64,000 nt of DNA from Clonostachys chloroleuca (taxonomy: Eukaryota > Ascomycota > Sordariomycetes > Hypocreales > Bionectriaceae), in the NCBI GenBank assembly GCA_037952775.1, contig JBANAY010000003.1, positions 4,774,001 to 4,838,000 on the forward strand, given 5' to 3'. Below the pieces are notes generated by a model that made no database searches, had not been told where the DNA came from, and saw only the letters and a list, made by a program, of their open reading frames with translations. Of the stretch, positions 41,968-53,009 are shown piece by piece (positions within the stretch are counted from its first letter, which is position 1; the number at the start of each line of letters is the position of its first letter). A program made the position numbers and the translations under genes.

Positions 41968-44744
41968 TCAAGATTGATATGTGATAGAAAAAGGCTGGGT
42001 CCAGCCAATGTCCCAATCGCCCTCCGTCCCTTCATCGCCTCTTAATTTCAGTGCTTTGACCTTGAATCGGTAACTACCAGGTGCAGCGTATTCTCCATTG
42101 TCCAGCTTACCGCCCCAATCAATAATATGCCTCCCACGCGACATCCATACCGTTGGAAACCCGCTGTGTTCGCCAATAGAATCATTCAATTGCGTTCCGT
42201 TGCTGAACGGAACAAGTTCAGCGTGGACAAGGCGCGTGCCAAGAATGTAATTGGTGATAAGTAGGGGCACGTTGGCGCCGTCTGAAGACAAGTCCTCTGT
42301 TCCTTTACGCGGCAGATTGAAATTTGTATGGTTTGGCACCGGCCCGTAGCTTGCTACATTGAATCTACTGATCCATGTGCCTACCTGCGCGTCCAAGACT
42401 GTAGAATTGTGAAGTGATGCCGCCAGTCCTTGATACGGCAGGGACAAGGAAGTCCCATCTGTGCCGTTGATCGTGACCCATCCTGACCAAAGCGGAAGAC
42501 GACTGGCATCAATTTCGGGGAGCGTCGCGGAGATATCAACAGTAACAGACTGCCCTGGCTTGATAGTCACTTGAGAGGGGCTAAATTTAAGTGATGCCGC
42601 TGATTCCACCATCTCATTGGGGAATGCAGCCGCCTTTCCAGACTCGTCAAGAGTCAGAACGGTTCTTGATGAGACATATGACAGATCATAGCTAATTTCA
42701 CTTTGGCCCTCATTCCTGAGAGTGAGGTTCAGTGACTTAGGCATGAAATCCGTGTCATTGAAAGACAGGTTAGATGGCTCCAGTAGTGTAGTAGTGAAAG
42801 CAGCATCGTACGCCTGAATCAACCCGGCACCCTGTTGAGCAACCGGGGCAAGAAAAGTGTGGAAGTGAGTCCCGTCATGGAAAAGCTGAGGTTTGGCTGT
42901 AGATGATAGAAGATTTTTGACAACCTCAGGCTTCATTTTACCACGAACCTCGTTGAGCAAGGCGTAGATTGCCGACGTCAGAGGCGTACTCATCGAGGTT
43001 CCAGAGAACACTGCGTATGCGCCCCGCCTAAGAGGGTACGTGGAGAGAATCTTTCCTCCAGGAGCTCCAAACGTCGGCTTTGTGTCCATTTCCCAGGTAG
43101 GACCCCAGCTTGAGAACGTTGTTACCGCACCTCCTCCTTGGCTGCTTTCGATTTCGACGAGGGTGTTGACTTGCTTCTCTGAGTTTGGAAGATTAACCAC
43201 CACCTTTTTTCCAGCTTTGAGAGCATCAACCCAAGCCTTTCCAGTGGTTGATTGGACGACTATGTTGGTATTGACGCCCCATACCAAGTCTGTAGGGACT
43301 ACAGGGATACCGGCGTCGTTGTAGTATAGAGCAATCGAAGTGGCGCCTTTTGCAAGGAGATTGGTCGATTGTTGCCCGTATGCGCATCCTCCGGCTCTCA
43401 CTAGAATCATATACTGACTGAGGTCGGGAGTGTCCTCTGGTAAAGTCTCACAGGCGTCAGTAGTGGCATTTGAATGTAGTGCTGGAGCCCAGAGCGGCAG
43501 CGAGCCCTCTAACGGTGTCCGATAGGTGACGCTATAAAGCAAGTCATTGGTTTTTCCATCGACAGTATAGTTTGATAAACGCATGAACACAGGGGTCACT
43601 ATGTTCTCAATTGCCGAGATAGCTGCGACATTCTTGCCGTCGGCCGGACTGCTGTGGTAAAAGGCACCGGCAGCACCGTCATTCCCAGCCGCGACGACGG
43701 AAGCAACGCCAGCTTCAGCAATACGAGAGATGACGGCAGACCAAGGGTGTTCCGACCAGCCAATTGGACTTCCTAGTGACAGACTGATGACATCGGCTCC
43801 ATCCTCATACGCGCGAGTAAAAGCCGCAACAAGAATATCATCTGTCACAGAGCCGTAGCAGCCGAAGACACGGTAGGACGCAAGGTTAACCCCAGGTGCA
43901 GCTCCTGTAAACCCCATGGTGTTATTCTGTGCCGCGATTATTCCGGACACATGTGTGCCATGGCCATCACAATCCATTGGGTCATCGTCAGGAACTGGAT
44001 CATTTCGACCACTGTAATTGTCACCAACAAAATCGTGGCCACCAGACACCAAGCAACCGTCGCCAAAGCATCCCCCCAGAGCTGGATGCTTATAATCAAC
44101 CTAGTTTCTATTAGGACATTATTTCCTCGCGAAATACCTTGATAAATACAATCTGTTCAAGTGTGTTTCTTTCCTATAAGTAGCCTGGGCTGGAAAGGAT
44201 AATGAATCACGTACCCCAGTATCTATGACAGCTACCTTGATGCCTTTACCGGTATAGCCTTTGGCCCGGATTTTGTCCACTTGGGTCATCGCATGAGGGG
44301 TATATGGCTTCGAGGTCTGGTTGGTAAGAGTCTGTGCTTCAAAGCTATCCGTACCATTTCCAGTCCAGTGGATCGTGACATTTGGCATGCTGTGCAATGA
44401 AATGGGCCATATTTTCTTTGCTGCAGTGGCCATCGACAGTATTTTAACTGATTCCTCGGCATTTTCAACGTCATTGAGTTGGACGGATAATCCTTTGAAA
44501 ACTGGACTATCAAATCTTCTCCGCACGTAGCCATTTGTTTCAACAAGGCTCTCTAAGCTTGATAGGTCCTAACGATTATCAGCCTCTCATTGCTTTTGGT
44601 TTCGCATAAAATCATCTGGTCGGGTGACCCTACTTGAGAATCATCAAATTCAATCATATAAGCACCTGGAATACGTTCTGGCGTGATAGCAGCTACGGAG
44701 AATGCCGCAAACAGCAGCTGGGCTGCCAGCGGAAATTGAACCAT
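41968..44744 (-). CDS. Secreted subtilisin-like serine protease (S8 with PA domain)
   Basis: Exons 44744-44634, 44568-44215 and 44100-41968 (introns GTAGGG...GTTAG and GTACGT...ACTAG, all phase 0) give 865 residues. A signal peptide covers residues 1 to about 19, followed by an inhibitor-like propeptide (A-Y-M-I-E-F-D-D). The catalytic Asp is in V-A-V-I-D-T-G (about residue 153; intron 2 follows directly). The His is in G-H-G-T-H-V-S-G (about 202) and the Ser in F-S-G-T-S-M-S-T-P. Between His and Ser lies a protease-associated (PA) insert with the Asn of the oxyanion hole just before it (A-A-G-N-D-G). After the catalytic domain come beta-sandwich Fn3-like domains. Many N-glycosylation sites. 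This is the group often named minor extracellular protease vpr in fungi. It should digest proteins outside the cell. Confidence 0.93.
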
Positions 44745-45865
44745 CTCGCCTCAAAAACAAACAAGAGCGATTATCCAACCTCCATACAAGAGTACTACAA
44801 TTAAAATTCACACAGACAAAAGGATGCTTATCTTGAGTTATATACTCTGAGAAGGATCTAAGCAGCAGCCTAGTTTGGCAAGATTAATTTGCCCAGGCCC
44901 CTGATCAGTGGATAACTTGTTGGATTGTTACATGATTCCTTGGCTCCCACAATCCGAACACCATACAGTTTCGGCAGGTCGGAAAGGTGAGACAATCACC
45001 TCTGACTGTCGAGGCCTTAACTTAATTGATCAATTAACGAGCTTGATTTCAAATTTTGTGTATAAAGTCCCAGTGAGTGAAGGTGCTTACCCCAGTGTAA
45101 ACGGCATATCTCCCCTCGTCGTATTAATCAGATGTTTTCAGATCTACTGTAAATTATTGTTGAAGGCATGGAAATTCTTGACCAGTAGGTATTATAAAAG
45201 CTCTAGAACGTCAGAATTTCATCATATCAATAGGTGACCAAAGTAATATGCTCGGCTTCTCTTCTAGCCTACCCCTATGTAACGTTGAAACACCTTTGAG
45301 ACCGCCTTCTCTCTTGAGATCAGTTTCTAGCAAAGAAAAGATACCACGTATTGAAATCAAAGAGCCCCGCCAGCATGCTCCTTCGCAGATCCTACAACGT
45401 GGCGTAACATGCCCCTGTAGATCGAACCATACCGCGCGCGAAACACCTAACCCAGCCTATTGATAACGAATCATACAATTCTCAATTACTCTTCTTCTCC
45501 ACTAACTCTCCAGAAAGGCATGTTGATAGCTGATTAATGAATGACACGGGTTTGGATGTCTATTCTCAGAATGCACTTGCCACTGGTCAGAAACCCTGTA
45601 CCCTCTACTTCAGAAGAAGCAGGCAAAAACTCTCATCTTGATTTTGGACGCAATGCCAAAAAGAGTTTGTTGGGAGTTTCCAAGAATCAGATGCATGGAA
45701 TCTGGCAAAAGTTTCAAAAAAGAGGCTTTAGAATCAATGGATATTAGATTACTATTATGCTTCTTGGGCTCTGCTATGATTCTCGGAAACCACCGAGAAA
45801 CGACTCGTATACTATTTACACCGAATGAAGAAACCATATGCATACATATAACAAAACCTTTATGA
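44745..45865. other. Spacer, no gene seen
   Basis: About 1.1 kb containing the protease promoter. ORFs at 44908-45237, 45541-45747 and 45610-45897 (minus) show no domain. Confidence 0.45.
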
Positions 45866-47125
45866 TCACTTGTCATGCCCATGCAGAATAATTGCAAGTC
45901 TAGTGAGCTGCACGCTCAAGATGTGCTCGCGGAATACCTGGTCCACCCCGGCCGCAATGCACAGAACCGAACTGGTCCTCAACCCAAACCTGCCCTCTCC
46001 CCAGCAAATCTTGGACCCCACGACTGTGTGCTCCTTCTTGCCCGTCCGGCTGCGAGGCTTCGGCCGTATCTCGCTCACCTCATAGAGCGTCTGGGGTACC
46101 CACTCATTCGTGCCCTCCGTCACCCACACGAAATTCCTGCCTCCGTAGACGAACCGTCGCGGCCCCCAACCGGGCTTCTCCAGACGGTCGGGCTGCTCCT
46201 CGATGCGGCCTCCCATGTCGTTGTAGACAGTCATTGGCCGGCCCTTGAAGGAATCCTCAATCTCGGTGAATCCTGGCTTGACCGGGGTGACGACGACTTT
46301 TTGACACCTCTTGGTGAACTCGGTGGCGCGGTAGAGACTGGTCTTGTCTATCGAGTGCTTGGTGCGCTTGTGGGCCTGGAGGGTGTAGAGCGTTTGTCGC
46401 TCCGGCGTATCGCTCTTGACTTTGATATAGTACATGAAGGAGCCCACCTTGAACTTTTCCTGGCTGACGGAGATGTGATATACTGTGGCGGGCTCTTTGG
46501 ATGGTAGAGTTGGTGAGTAGTAGGGGACAGGGTTTTGCAGCAAATGGGCCATGGTTTGTTCTGGGGCCAGCCCAGGTTCCTCCTCTTTTTGCTTTTGAAA
46601 ATTGGCGAGCCAGATGTCATCCTAGTGAAGTGTGAGTTAGCGCGTTAAATTCGTGGAGATGAAAAAAAAAGAAAAGAAAACATAAATCACCACGACCACG
46701 TGAGTAAAAATGATGGAGTTGGAACTTACAAATGTTATCGCCATCAGGGATTGGCCGAGGGGCCCGGTGCGCATCTCGCGGAATTCCTCGCGAGCGGTCC
46801 ATACCGAGGGCAGCATGACGAATGAGGGGTTGGTAATTCCATCTTTGAGAGGCCGCACGACATTGAGTCTGGCCTGGTGGAATTTCAGCTGCTTCTTCGC
46901 GACTCTCTTCCGCTCGCGATCGAGGAACCTCGAGTCCTCTACCAGGGTGTGGAGGGCGGCAACGGCCTGTGCGTGGCAGTGATATGCCTGGACAAAATTC
47001 CCCTCAAACTCGGCATGGAAAGCCTCCTCGCACAGCTGGAGGGCGTGGAGGTCTCTCTGCGTCTGGGGGCCCGCCACCGTCGCGGTCCCCGAAGTGCCCG
47101 ACGTTGAGCTCAGTGTTGAGTCCAT
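45866..47125 (-). CDS. Uncharacterised two-exon protein with an N-terminal helical (MIT-like) region
   Basis: Exons 47125-46730 and 46621-45866, intron 46729-46622 (GTAAGT...CACTAG, phase 0), 383 residues. The ORF extends to 47263, but the ATG at 47125 starts the conserved-looking part. Residues about 25-85 form two or three amphipathic helices (L-H-A-L-Q-L-C-E-E-A-F-H-A-E, then A-Y-H-C-H-A-Q-A-V-A-A-L-H, then K-K-Q-L-K-F-H-Q-A-R) resembling an MIT/TPR-like helical bundle. Residues about 130-300 form a beta-rich region with W-G-P-R-R-F-V-Y-G-G-R and W-V-T-E-G. No signal peptide or membrane helix. Function unknown; the MIT comparison is by pattern only. A 210-codon antisense ORF (45875-46507) is a shadow. 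Confidence 0.72.
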
Positions 47126-49013
47126 GTCATTATTTTTCCGTGCGTGTTGCACATGCAGAGGAAGATGGAGGCAGCCAGGGCAGAGCCATATAAACCCCTT
47201 TCGGCTGCAAGAAAGGCGCCTCCCAAATTTCTCGATTGAGCTAGAGGGGAGATTGGGCGACATGTTTTATTGGTTTCCCCATTGGCTCATTGGCCGGCAG
47301 CACACGCGGCGGTGAAACTGGGCCGAATCCGGCAAAGATGCGAGCGCTATTCATGAGTTCCCCTCCTGTTCATCCGAGTGCTAGACCCAAGAAAGCGGTA
47401 CATGACTAGTAGACCATGGCGGGATCACGGAGCCAAACAAGGTCTGGAGAGAAAGCGTTGTGCCATGGCTTCGTTCCCGAGTCATGAGCTGATATCAGAC
47501 GCGTCCCTGCTGCTGGGAATTTTGGCCCATCCTCTGCCCCGGGATTTGCATTTACATTGTGGGACGTGCAGTAGTAATAACACGGCAGATATAGACCCGG
47601 CTTGTTACCCCGCATCGAGCCTAAGACGAAGCTAAAAAGCCTGCAAAGCGAGTAAGGACGGTAGCTTTGATTAGCGATGTTCATCCCAATTTCAAGTTGA
47701 CCAACTTTTTTTTCTTTTTTCCCATCATTCATGTTACGCGAGGGGGATTGATCTTGAATTGATTCATGGTGTATATGTCGACTCCATACAAACCAGACAA
47801 GACTTGCCGACAGTGTTCAGATGGATTCTTTGCATCAATTCAGATGAAAGGTGCTGTAACTGACCTTGATGTAGGGTAGCGAGGCAGCTTTGACAAAGCT
47901 GAGTAATCACGGGAGAAATATCGGAAAAATTAGTCAACGGAAAAATACAAATGCCATATCACGTGACATCACCGACCCTTATCTCGTATGCACGTGATTG
48001 TCTAGCCGGAGTGGCAACCCCAGGGAAGGCCCACATTTGATTCGTGAAGGGTCTTCGTTGGTGGCCAATCCAATTGCCCAAAAGTTCCAGCAGCTGCCCT
48101 CGGCTAATCTCACTGTAAAAAGGCCGAGGCCCACAAAACGAAGATTTTCGTGCGGGACTATGATATTGGCATTACTGATTCATCCCATGTCTAGCAGCCG
48201 ACCTAAAGCGAACAAGGGAGGTCGATAGTAGGGCTGGCTTCAGCTGTTGGCCACTTGCTAATCAGGATGCAATGCCATCCATGTGCAATCCGCCACGTGT
48301 TGGTCGCCTCTACCGACGCCTCTCCCGAACTTTGTCTATCTGTACTATGTAGGTAGTTGAGGACGGTGAACTGTCGCACATGACAGACTGTCGTATTCTC
48401 GAGCGTCGTACCCGGGCGAATTGGTGGACGGGCAAACTTGGCAGACTCCGGTCCCCTCGCTTACCCGAGGGAGGGGTCGAGCAATCCCAAGATTGGGGCT
48501 GCTGCGCCGTAACCGTGGGTGCCAGCGCATTATTAGTTCCACGAGCATTCTGAAGGATTTCAGCCCGGAGATCTGTCTTGTCCTGGAATTAGCCATGCAC
48601 GAGGCAGCCCCCAAGGCCTGATGAGGGCATTAGCGTGGTGAGCAAATGGCTAGCTGCGATATTAATACACTCTCTTGCTCTGCACAACACCTTGGTCAGC
48701 ACGCATTGACCCGTAGGCCGGGGCAATCCGACGCTATACTGTCAGCTTTCATGCGGGCTGACTGGGATGGCTTCGGCGTGGTTGCATCTGATATGTAGTA
48801 ATTTGGGACCCTGTATGACAAACGGACGGCTGGCCGTACGAATTGGCAGCTGATTGCCTACTTACTTGGCCAGCGCCTCCCCAGTCCTTTTGTCTTCGAT
48901 TTCTGTTCTTTGATCGTTCGTTGAATCTTCGGCCCCTTGTGTGTGAGTTGGCGCGCGCGTGTATCTTTGACTGGGCGATTTCCGCGCGTAAACGATAAGT
49001 TGTTTGATACACC
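47126..49013. other. Long divergent intergenic region
   Basis: About 1.9 kb between two divergently transcribed genes. Short ORFs (47378-47635, 47998-48228, 48345-48614 minus, 48749-49054 minus) lack recognisable features. CT-rich patches near 47708-47725. Nothing else seen. Confidence 0.5.
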
Positions 49014-49984
49014 ATGTTCGGCTCGGCCATCGTCAACCTGCTTCTTGCAGTCACCTACTTGCCCGTCTCTGTTTCCGCCCAGGAAGTGAGCTGCTTTGCA
49101 CCCGATGGCAAGACCCTGGCCGACAATGAGACCTACGTCCCTTGCAACAAGCTGGGCATCACCCAGGAAGGCGTCTACTCCAGCTGCTGCAACTTAGATG
49201 GCAAAGCCGGCGACCGCGACCTCTGCACGACCACCGGACTCTGTCTGAACAAGGGTTTACTGTTCCGTGGATACTGCTCGGACAAGACTTGGGAGAGCGA
49301 CGCCTGCGTCAAGGTGTGCATGGATGAGTCGGTGCGTATCGCTTCCCAACAGCCTCCAGGATGAAGCAACTAACGATTGAAACATAGGTTGGCGGATCGT
49401 CAAATGGCACAGTCGAGATCACGCCTTGCACCGACGGCAAGTACTGCTGTGGACACAATAACCTCACCTGCTGCGGCACCAGTCGAGCATTCGAGCTTCC
49501 CACCTTGGTCAACGTCAAGGGGTCATCATCGGCAGCAAACGTGACGCAGACCGCCACCGCCATCGTTACCGAGACAGCAATTGCCGAGTCGGCCACCTTC
49601 AAGAACGCAACAATTGGCCTCGCCGTCGTGGTGGGCGTTATTGCCCTGGCGGCCGCCGGCGCCGTCTTCGCCCTTCACCGGAAGAACCTTGCTCTACACA
49701 AGCAACTCGACGAGGCCCGAGCTGCTGCCACGGCTCCCACCCCAGCAATGCAGCAAGCATCCCACGGAGGACAATACCACCGGGATGAGATCGATCCTTA
49801 CCAAGACTTTGGCGGCGGCTCGACAATCACTTCGGCGTCGGTGTACGGAGGTGCCCTATCGCAGCATAACAAGACCTTCAGCACCATCCCGCCCTCCTCT
49901 CCTGGTCCGTCCGAGGCGCCTACTCATATGCGCTATTCCGAGCTGGATGCGACTCACACATCCAAGAACGAGGCTCCTTCATAA
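49014..49984 (+). CDS. Cys-rich single-pass membrane protein with signal peptide
   Basis: Exons 49014-49331 and 49388-49984, intron 49332-49387 (GTGCGT...CATAG, phase 0), 304 residues. A signal peptide covers residues 1 to about 22. The ectodomain of about 140 residues has many Cys (Y-S-S-C-C-N-L-D-G, C-T-D-G-K-Y-C-C-G, N-L-T-C-C-G) and N-glycosylation sites. Then comes a Thr/Ala/Glu-rich stalk and a transmembrane helix at about residues 200-225 (I-G-L-A-V-V-V-G-V-I-A-L). The cytoplasmic tail of about 80 residues starts with basic residues and contains a Pro/Ser-rich end. This organisation is very common in uncharacterised fungal plasma-membrane proteins with a C-C-G-x-x-x-x-C-C type ectodomain. 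Role unknown; surface sensing or cell-wall contact is a guess. Confidence 0.82.
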
Positions 49985-50597
49985 TTTGTATCCAAGCCGA
50001 ATGAGATATCTACGTTGGTTTAAATTCCCTAACCTCCCATACACATCACCTTGTCGGTCGGGAACGGTCGAAGCAAGGGATGGGGAATAGGCAAGGGAAA
50101 TGAAAATGCGCTTGGATGTTGGAATTTGGCGAAGCCATCGATGTATATGACACACTGCAAATACATGGGATTCGAATTACTTGTGGCGTTAAAGAGTCAG
50201 ATATCATTCCAGATTGTTTGGGTAATTGGACCAGTTTGGGTGGGAAATGGATGAGGAAGTCAGCGCGCAATGGGTTGATGGACTTCTTGGTGTTTCTTCG
50301 CATAATTCTTATGCCTTATTCGTGTATATATACTATATTCAAAGTCTATGGCTAATAAAATAGTGTTTATTACAGTATCGCATCATCATCGTGTGCTTGG
50401 TTCAATTAACCCTGTAGCAACATGGAGGCCACTCCATCACTAATCCATGCCCGCCTCATATGTATTCATATCTTCCAGGAAAGTTGAGATCTAAATCCAA
50501 GTGACAGTGAAAGCTTTTCTTTAAAAAAAGAAAACCGCCCAACCAGACCTCCCATTCGCAGTTGGTGGGTTAGTTTGATATTCATCCGCACTTTGGG
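49985..50597. other. Convergent 3' spacer
   Basis: About 600 bases between convergent genes, AT-rich around 50320-50400. Nothing recognised. Confidence 0.45.
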
Positions 50598-51930
50598 TCA
50601 GTCTGATATTCTCAAGTTTGGGATGTCTGGAAGATCCAGGTAAGCCAGCTCCATCACATCCAGCATTCGAAGTGGCCAATTCAAGTATGAGACATGCTCC
50701 GGAGCCAGCTTTGTGGCGAGTCTTTTTATCCACGTCCGAAGCATAATTTCTCTGAAGGAAAAGGCCGACATGAATGGGGCAAGTACTTTTCGCCCAATCA
50801 CATACTCGATGATAAAGAAATGAGCAACTAGTAGCTGAGCGACGTCGTTTTGGCTATCCATGAAATGATTGAAATCAACCTGGTCGGGCTCTCCAAATAC
50901 ATTATATGAAGAGGAGATTGCTAACAACGCTGGAAAAGGGCAAGGTCAGAGAGTTCCGTATATAAGGAGCAAGGTGACATACTATCCATGTTGGACACTG
51001 AGGCCATGTTCACGAGGTTTTCTAAAATACCGAGATATTGTTTCTCGAACTTAGTGCGACACAGATCCCGCAATAATTCGAGCGAGGTGGAAGCATTGGT
51101 AAGAAATAAAGACGCTGGCTGTGGACTGTTTTCTGTGACTTCATGGACTTTCTTGTGACCTCCCCCGAGGCGAATTTCGTAAATAAAGACATGGCATATT
51201 TCGGCAGCGTGGATCTGGTCAGAATCATGCAGCCGCGGATCATATGAAATATCTCCAGCATTCCATCTGGCATGTAGGATGACTGGAATGTAAGCACCAT
51301 GAGTGTGGAGAATCTAGCATCACTCTCAGTCTTCGAGGTTGGAGGTTTGCATAGCGCTTGGTTCAACAACTTGATCGACTTGACGCGATGTTCTAGAGCC
51401 TCAGCTTCGTGGTCTCCCCTGCCACTAAGACAAAGATGCGATGCCGCTAGACCAAGCATAGAATGGACGAGGAACTCATACTTGTTAAAAATCTAAATCA
51501 GCCATGGGCCTATGTTGTCATACTACATCGGAGCTTACATTATGAGAATATGATGTTATGTCGTCCCATACAGGTTTCCCCTGGAGCGGAAGTGGTGGGT
51601 ATGCGTGGAGGACAAAATGATGGAACAGCCTGAGGTCCTTCAAGTTGAACTGGCCCCCGTGGATTGTAGAGGAGCAGATGGACTGTTCTTAAGCGGATAC
51701 TCGCAAATCAAACCGAGCCGCACACAACTGCTGCACTCGGGCTGGTCTTCTGGGCATTTGACCCTCCTCCGCTTGCAAGTTAGGCATCCTCTCCTCGATT
51801 TGGTGTGCCCTCTGCGCGTCAATTTGTGGATTGAGCGAATCTGCCCAGCGCCGCCGCCATTCTCAGTTGACTTTTCGCCATCTTCTGTTTCCCCATCATG
51901 TATTTGCAGAGCAGTCGATGAGTCCTCCAT
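50598..51930 (-). pseudogene. UPC2-like Zn2Cys6 transcription factor with two single-base frameshifts
   Basis: Exons 51930-51539, 51492-50983 and 50929-50598; introns GTAAGC...TTTAG and GTATGT...TCCAG. Restoring one base at each of two sites gives about 411 residues. The DNA-binding domain is C-L-T-C-K-R-R-R-V-K-C-P-E-D-Q-P-E-C-S-S-C-V-R-L-G-L-I-C, preceded by the basic H-T-K-S-R-R-G typical of the UPC2/sterol-regulatory group. The fungal_trans_2-like region follows, with D-L-R-L-F-H-H-F and, near the end, H-F-F-I-I-E-Y-V-I-G-R and Y-L-N-W-P-L-R. The frame breaks twice, each at a run of five identical bases (C-runs 51654-51658 and 51163-51167 on the plus strand). Both are consistent with loss of one base from a run of six. 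Without correction the ORF stops right after the DNA-binding domain. Either the gene is broken or the assembly has two homopolymer errors; reads would decide. The regulator's target is unknown. Confidence 0.72.
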
Positions 51931-53009
51931 ATTCCCTGTGAATGGAATACAAACAACTAATCTTGCAACGGGATCCTGCGTAAGAAACATATAGGTCGTG
52001 TCAAAGGACGTCACGGATCAATGCTCCTCCATTCCGAACCTGGAATGCTACATGTAAGCATCATGGGTGGCTCGTGCTTAAATTCCCAGCAGGTAAGCAC
52101 CGATATCCGGTGTGATCACATCCAGGCCAGCGTTTGTATTATTATTAAGGCAACAAAAAAGTCAGATTACGAAGAAGATTTCTCGATATATGTACGACTT
52201 CCACGCGCAAACAGTAATAGGTCGTTGGAACCAAGGCACATATGACACTGATCTACTGCCAGCCGAGCACGAAGGGTCGGATCTCACCCCGAAGCCATAG
52301 TTAGACATTAGAACAGTGAGGGGAGAGTGATTAGCGGTCGGCTACTCGCTCATGAGCGTGAAGGGGACAAAGGAGCAAGCCAGACAAGGGTGCCGTGACA
52401 CATGACTCTTACATCCACTGGTCCGGACGTGAAATAATTAATGCCTTCGTCCCCATTGGTGCTCCGATGATCCAACACCAAGCTGACGCTGCTCTTACGG
52501 AGAGATGTTGGAGAACGCGGGGTGAGTGGCCAAATCGTGGGGAAGTAGGTAAGATACTGTCGGAAGACGGGTCACGATATCCAGGTTCGCAGCCATCTTC
52601 TCTCCCTCTGACCGCATGGGAATCGGATGCCGGGATCGGATGACGGTTCTGTGGGCCAGAGCAAAGGCACCAGGCGTCATGGGGATCCTGGTAGTGAGCT
52701 GGAACCACACCAACTACTCGTTAGTATCGACGCCAGCAGCAGCCGTGCGTTGCTGCTTTACGAAGTGAGCAAAGCCAATTGGCCAGCAAAAGAAACAATA
52801 ACCTTGACCAAGAGAATGGGCGGTTGGCAGTGTTTTTGACGCCGCCTCTTTCCCCTGACGACGGGCCAACTTGAACACTGACTATTTCGAGCTTCTCCTT
52901 GCAACGACGTAGGACAGAGCGACAGGCCCATACCAAAAAAATTCACACGACTGGTGCCTTGGCCATGCATCACCAGCAAGGTAGCCAGTCTCGATAGCCG
53001 CTGCTGAGA
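51931..53009. other. Divergent promoter region between two regulators
   Basis: About 1.1 kb between the UPC2-like regulator (minus) and the next Zn2Cys6 regulator (plus). Short overlapping ORFs only (52395-52708 both strands). Nothing else recognised. Confidence 0.45.

Noticed and set aside
45875..46507. 210-codon ORF on the plus strand
   Set aside because: Exact antisense shadow of exon 2 of the uncharacterised minus-strand gene, which has matching splice sites and a better frame.
51645..51700. A 51-base intron (GTATCC...GCCAG) as an explanation of the first frame break in the UPC2-like gene
   Set aside because: Splicing there leaves two bases before a phase-0 exon, so the frame would still be wrong; a single-base change in the G/C run explains it better.
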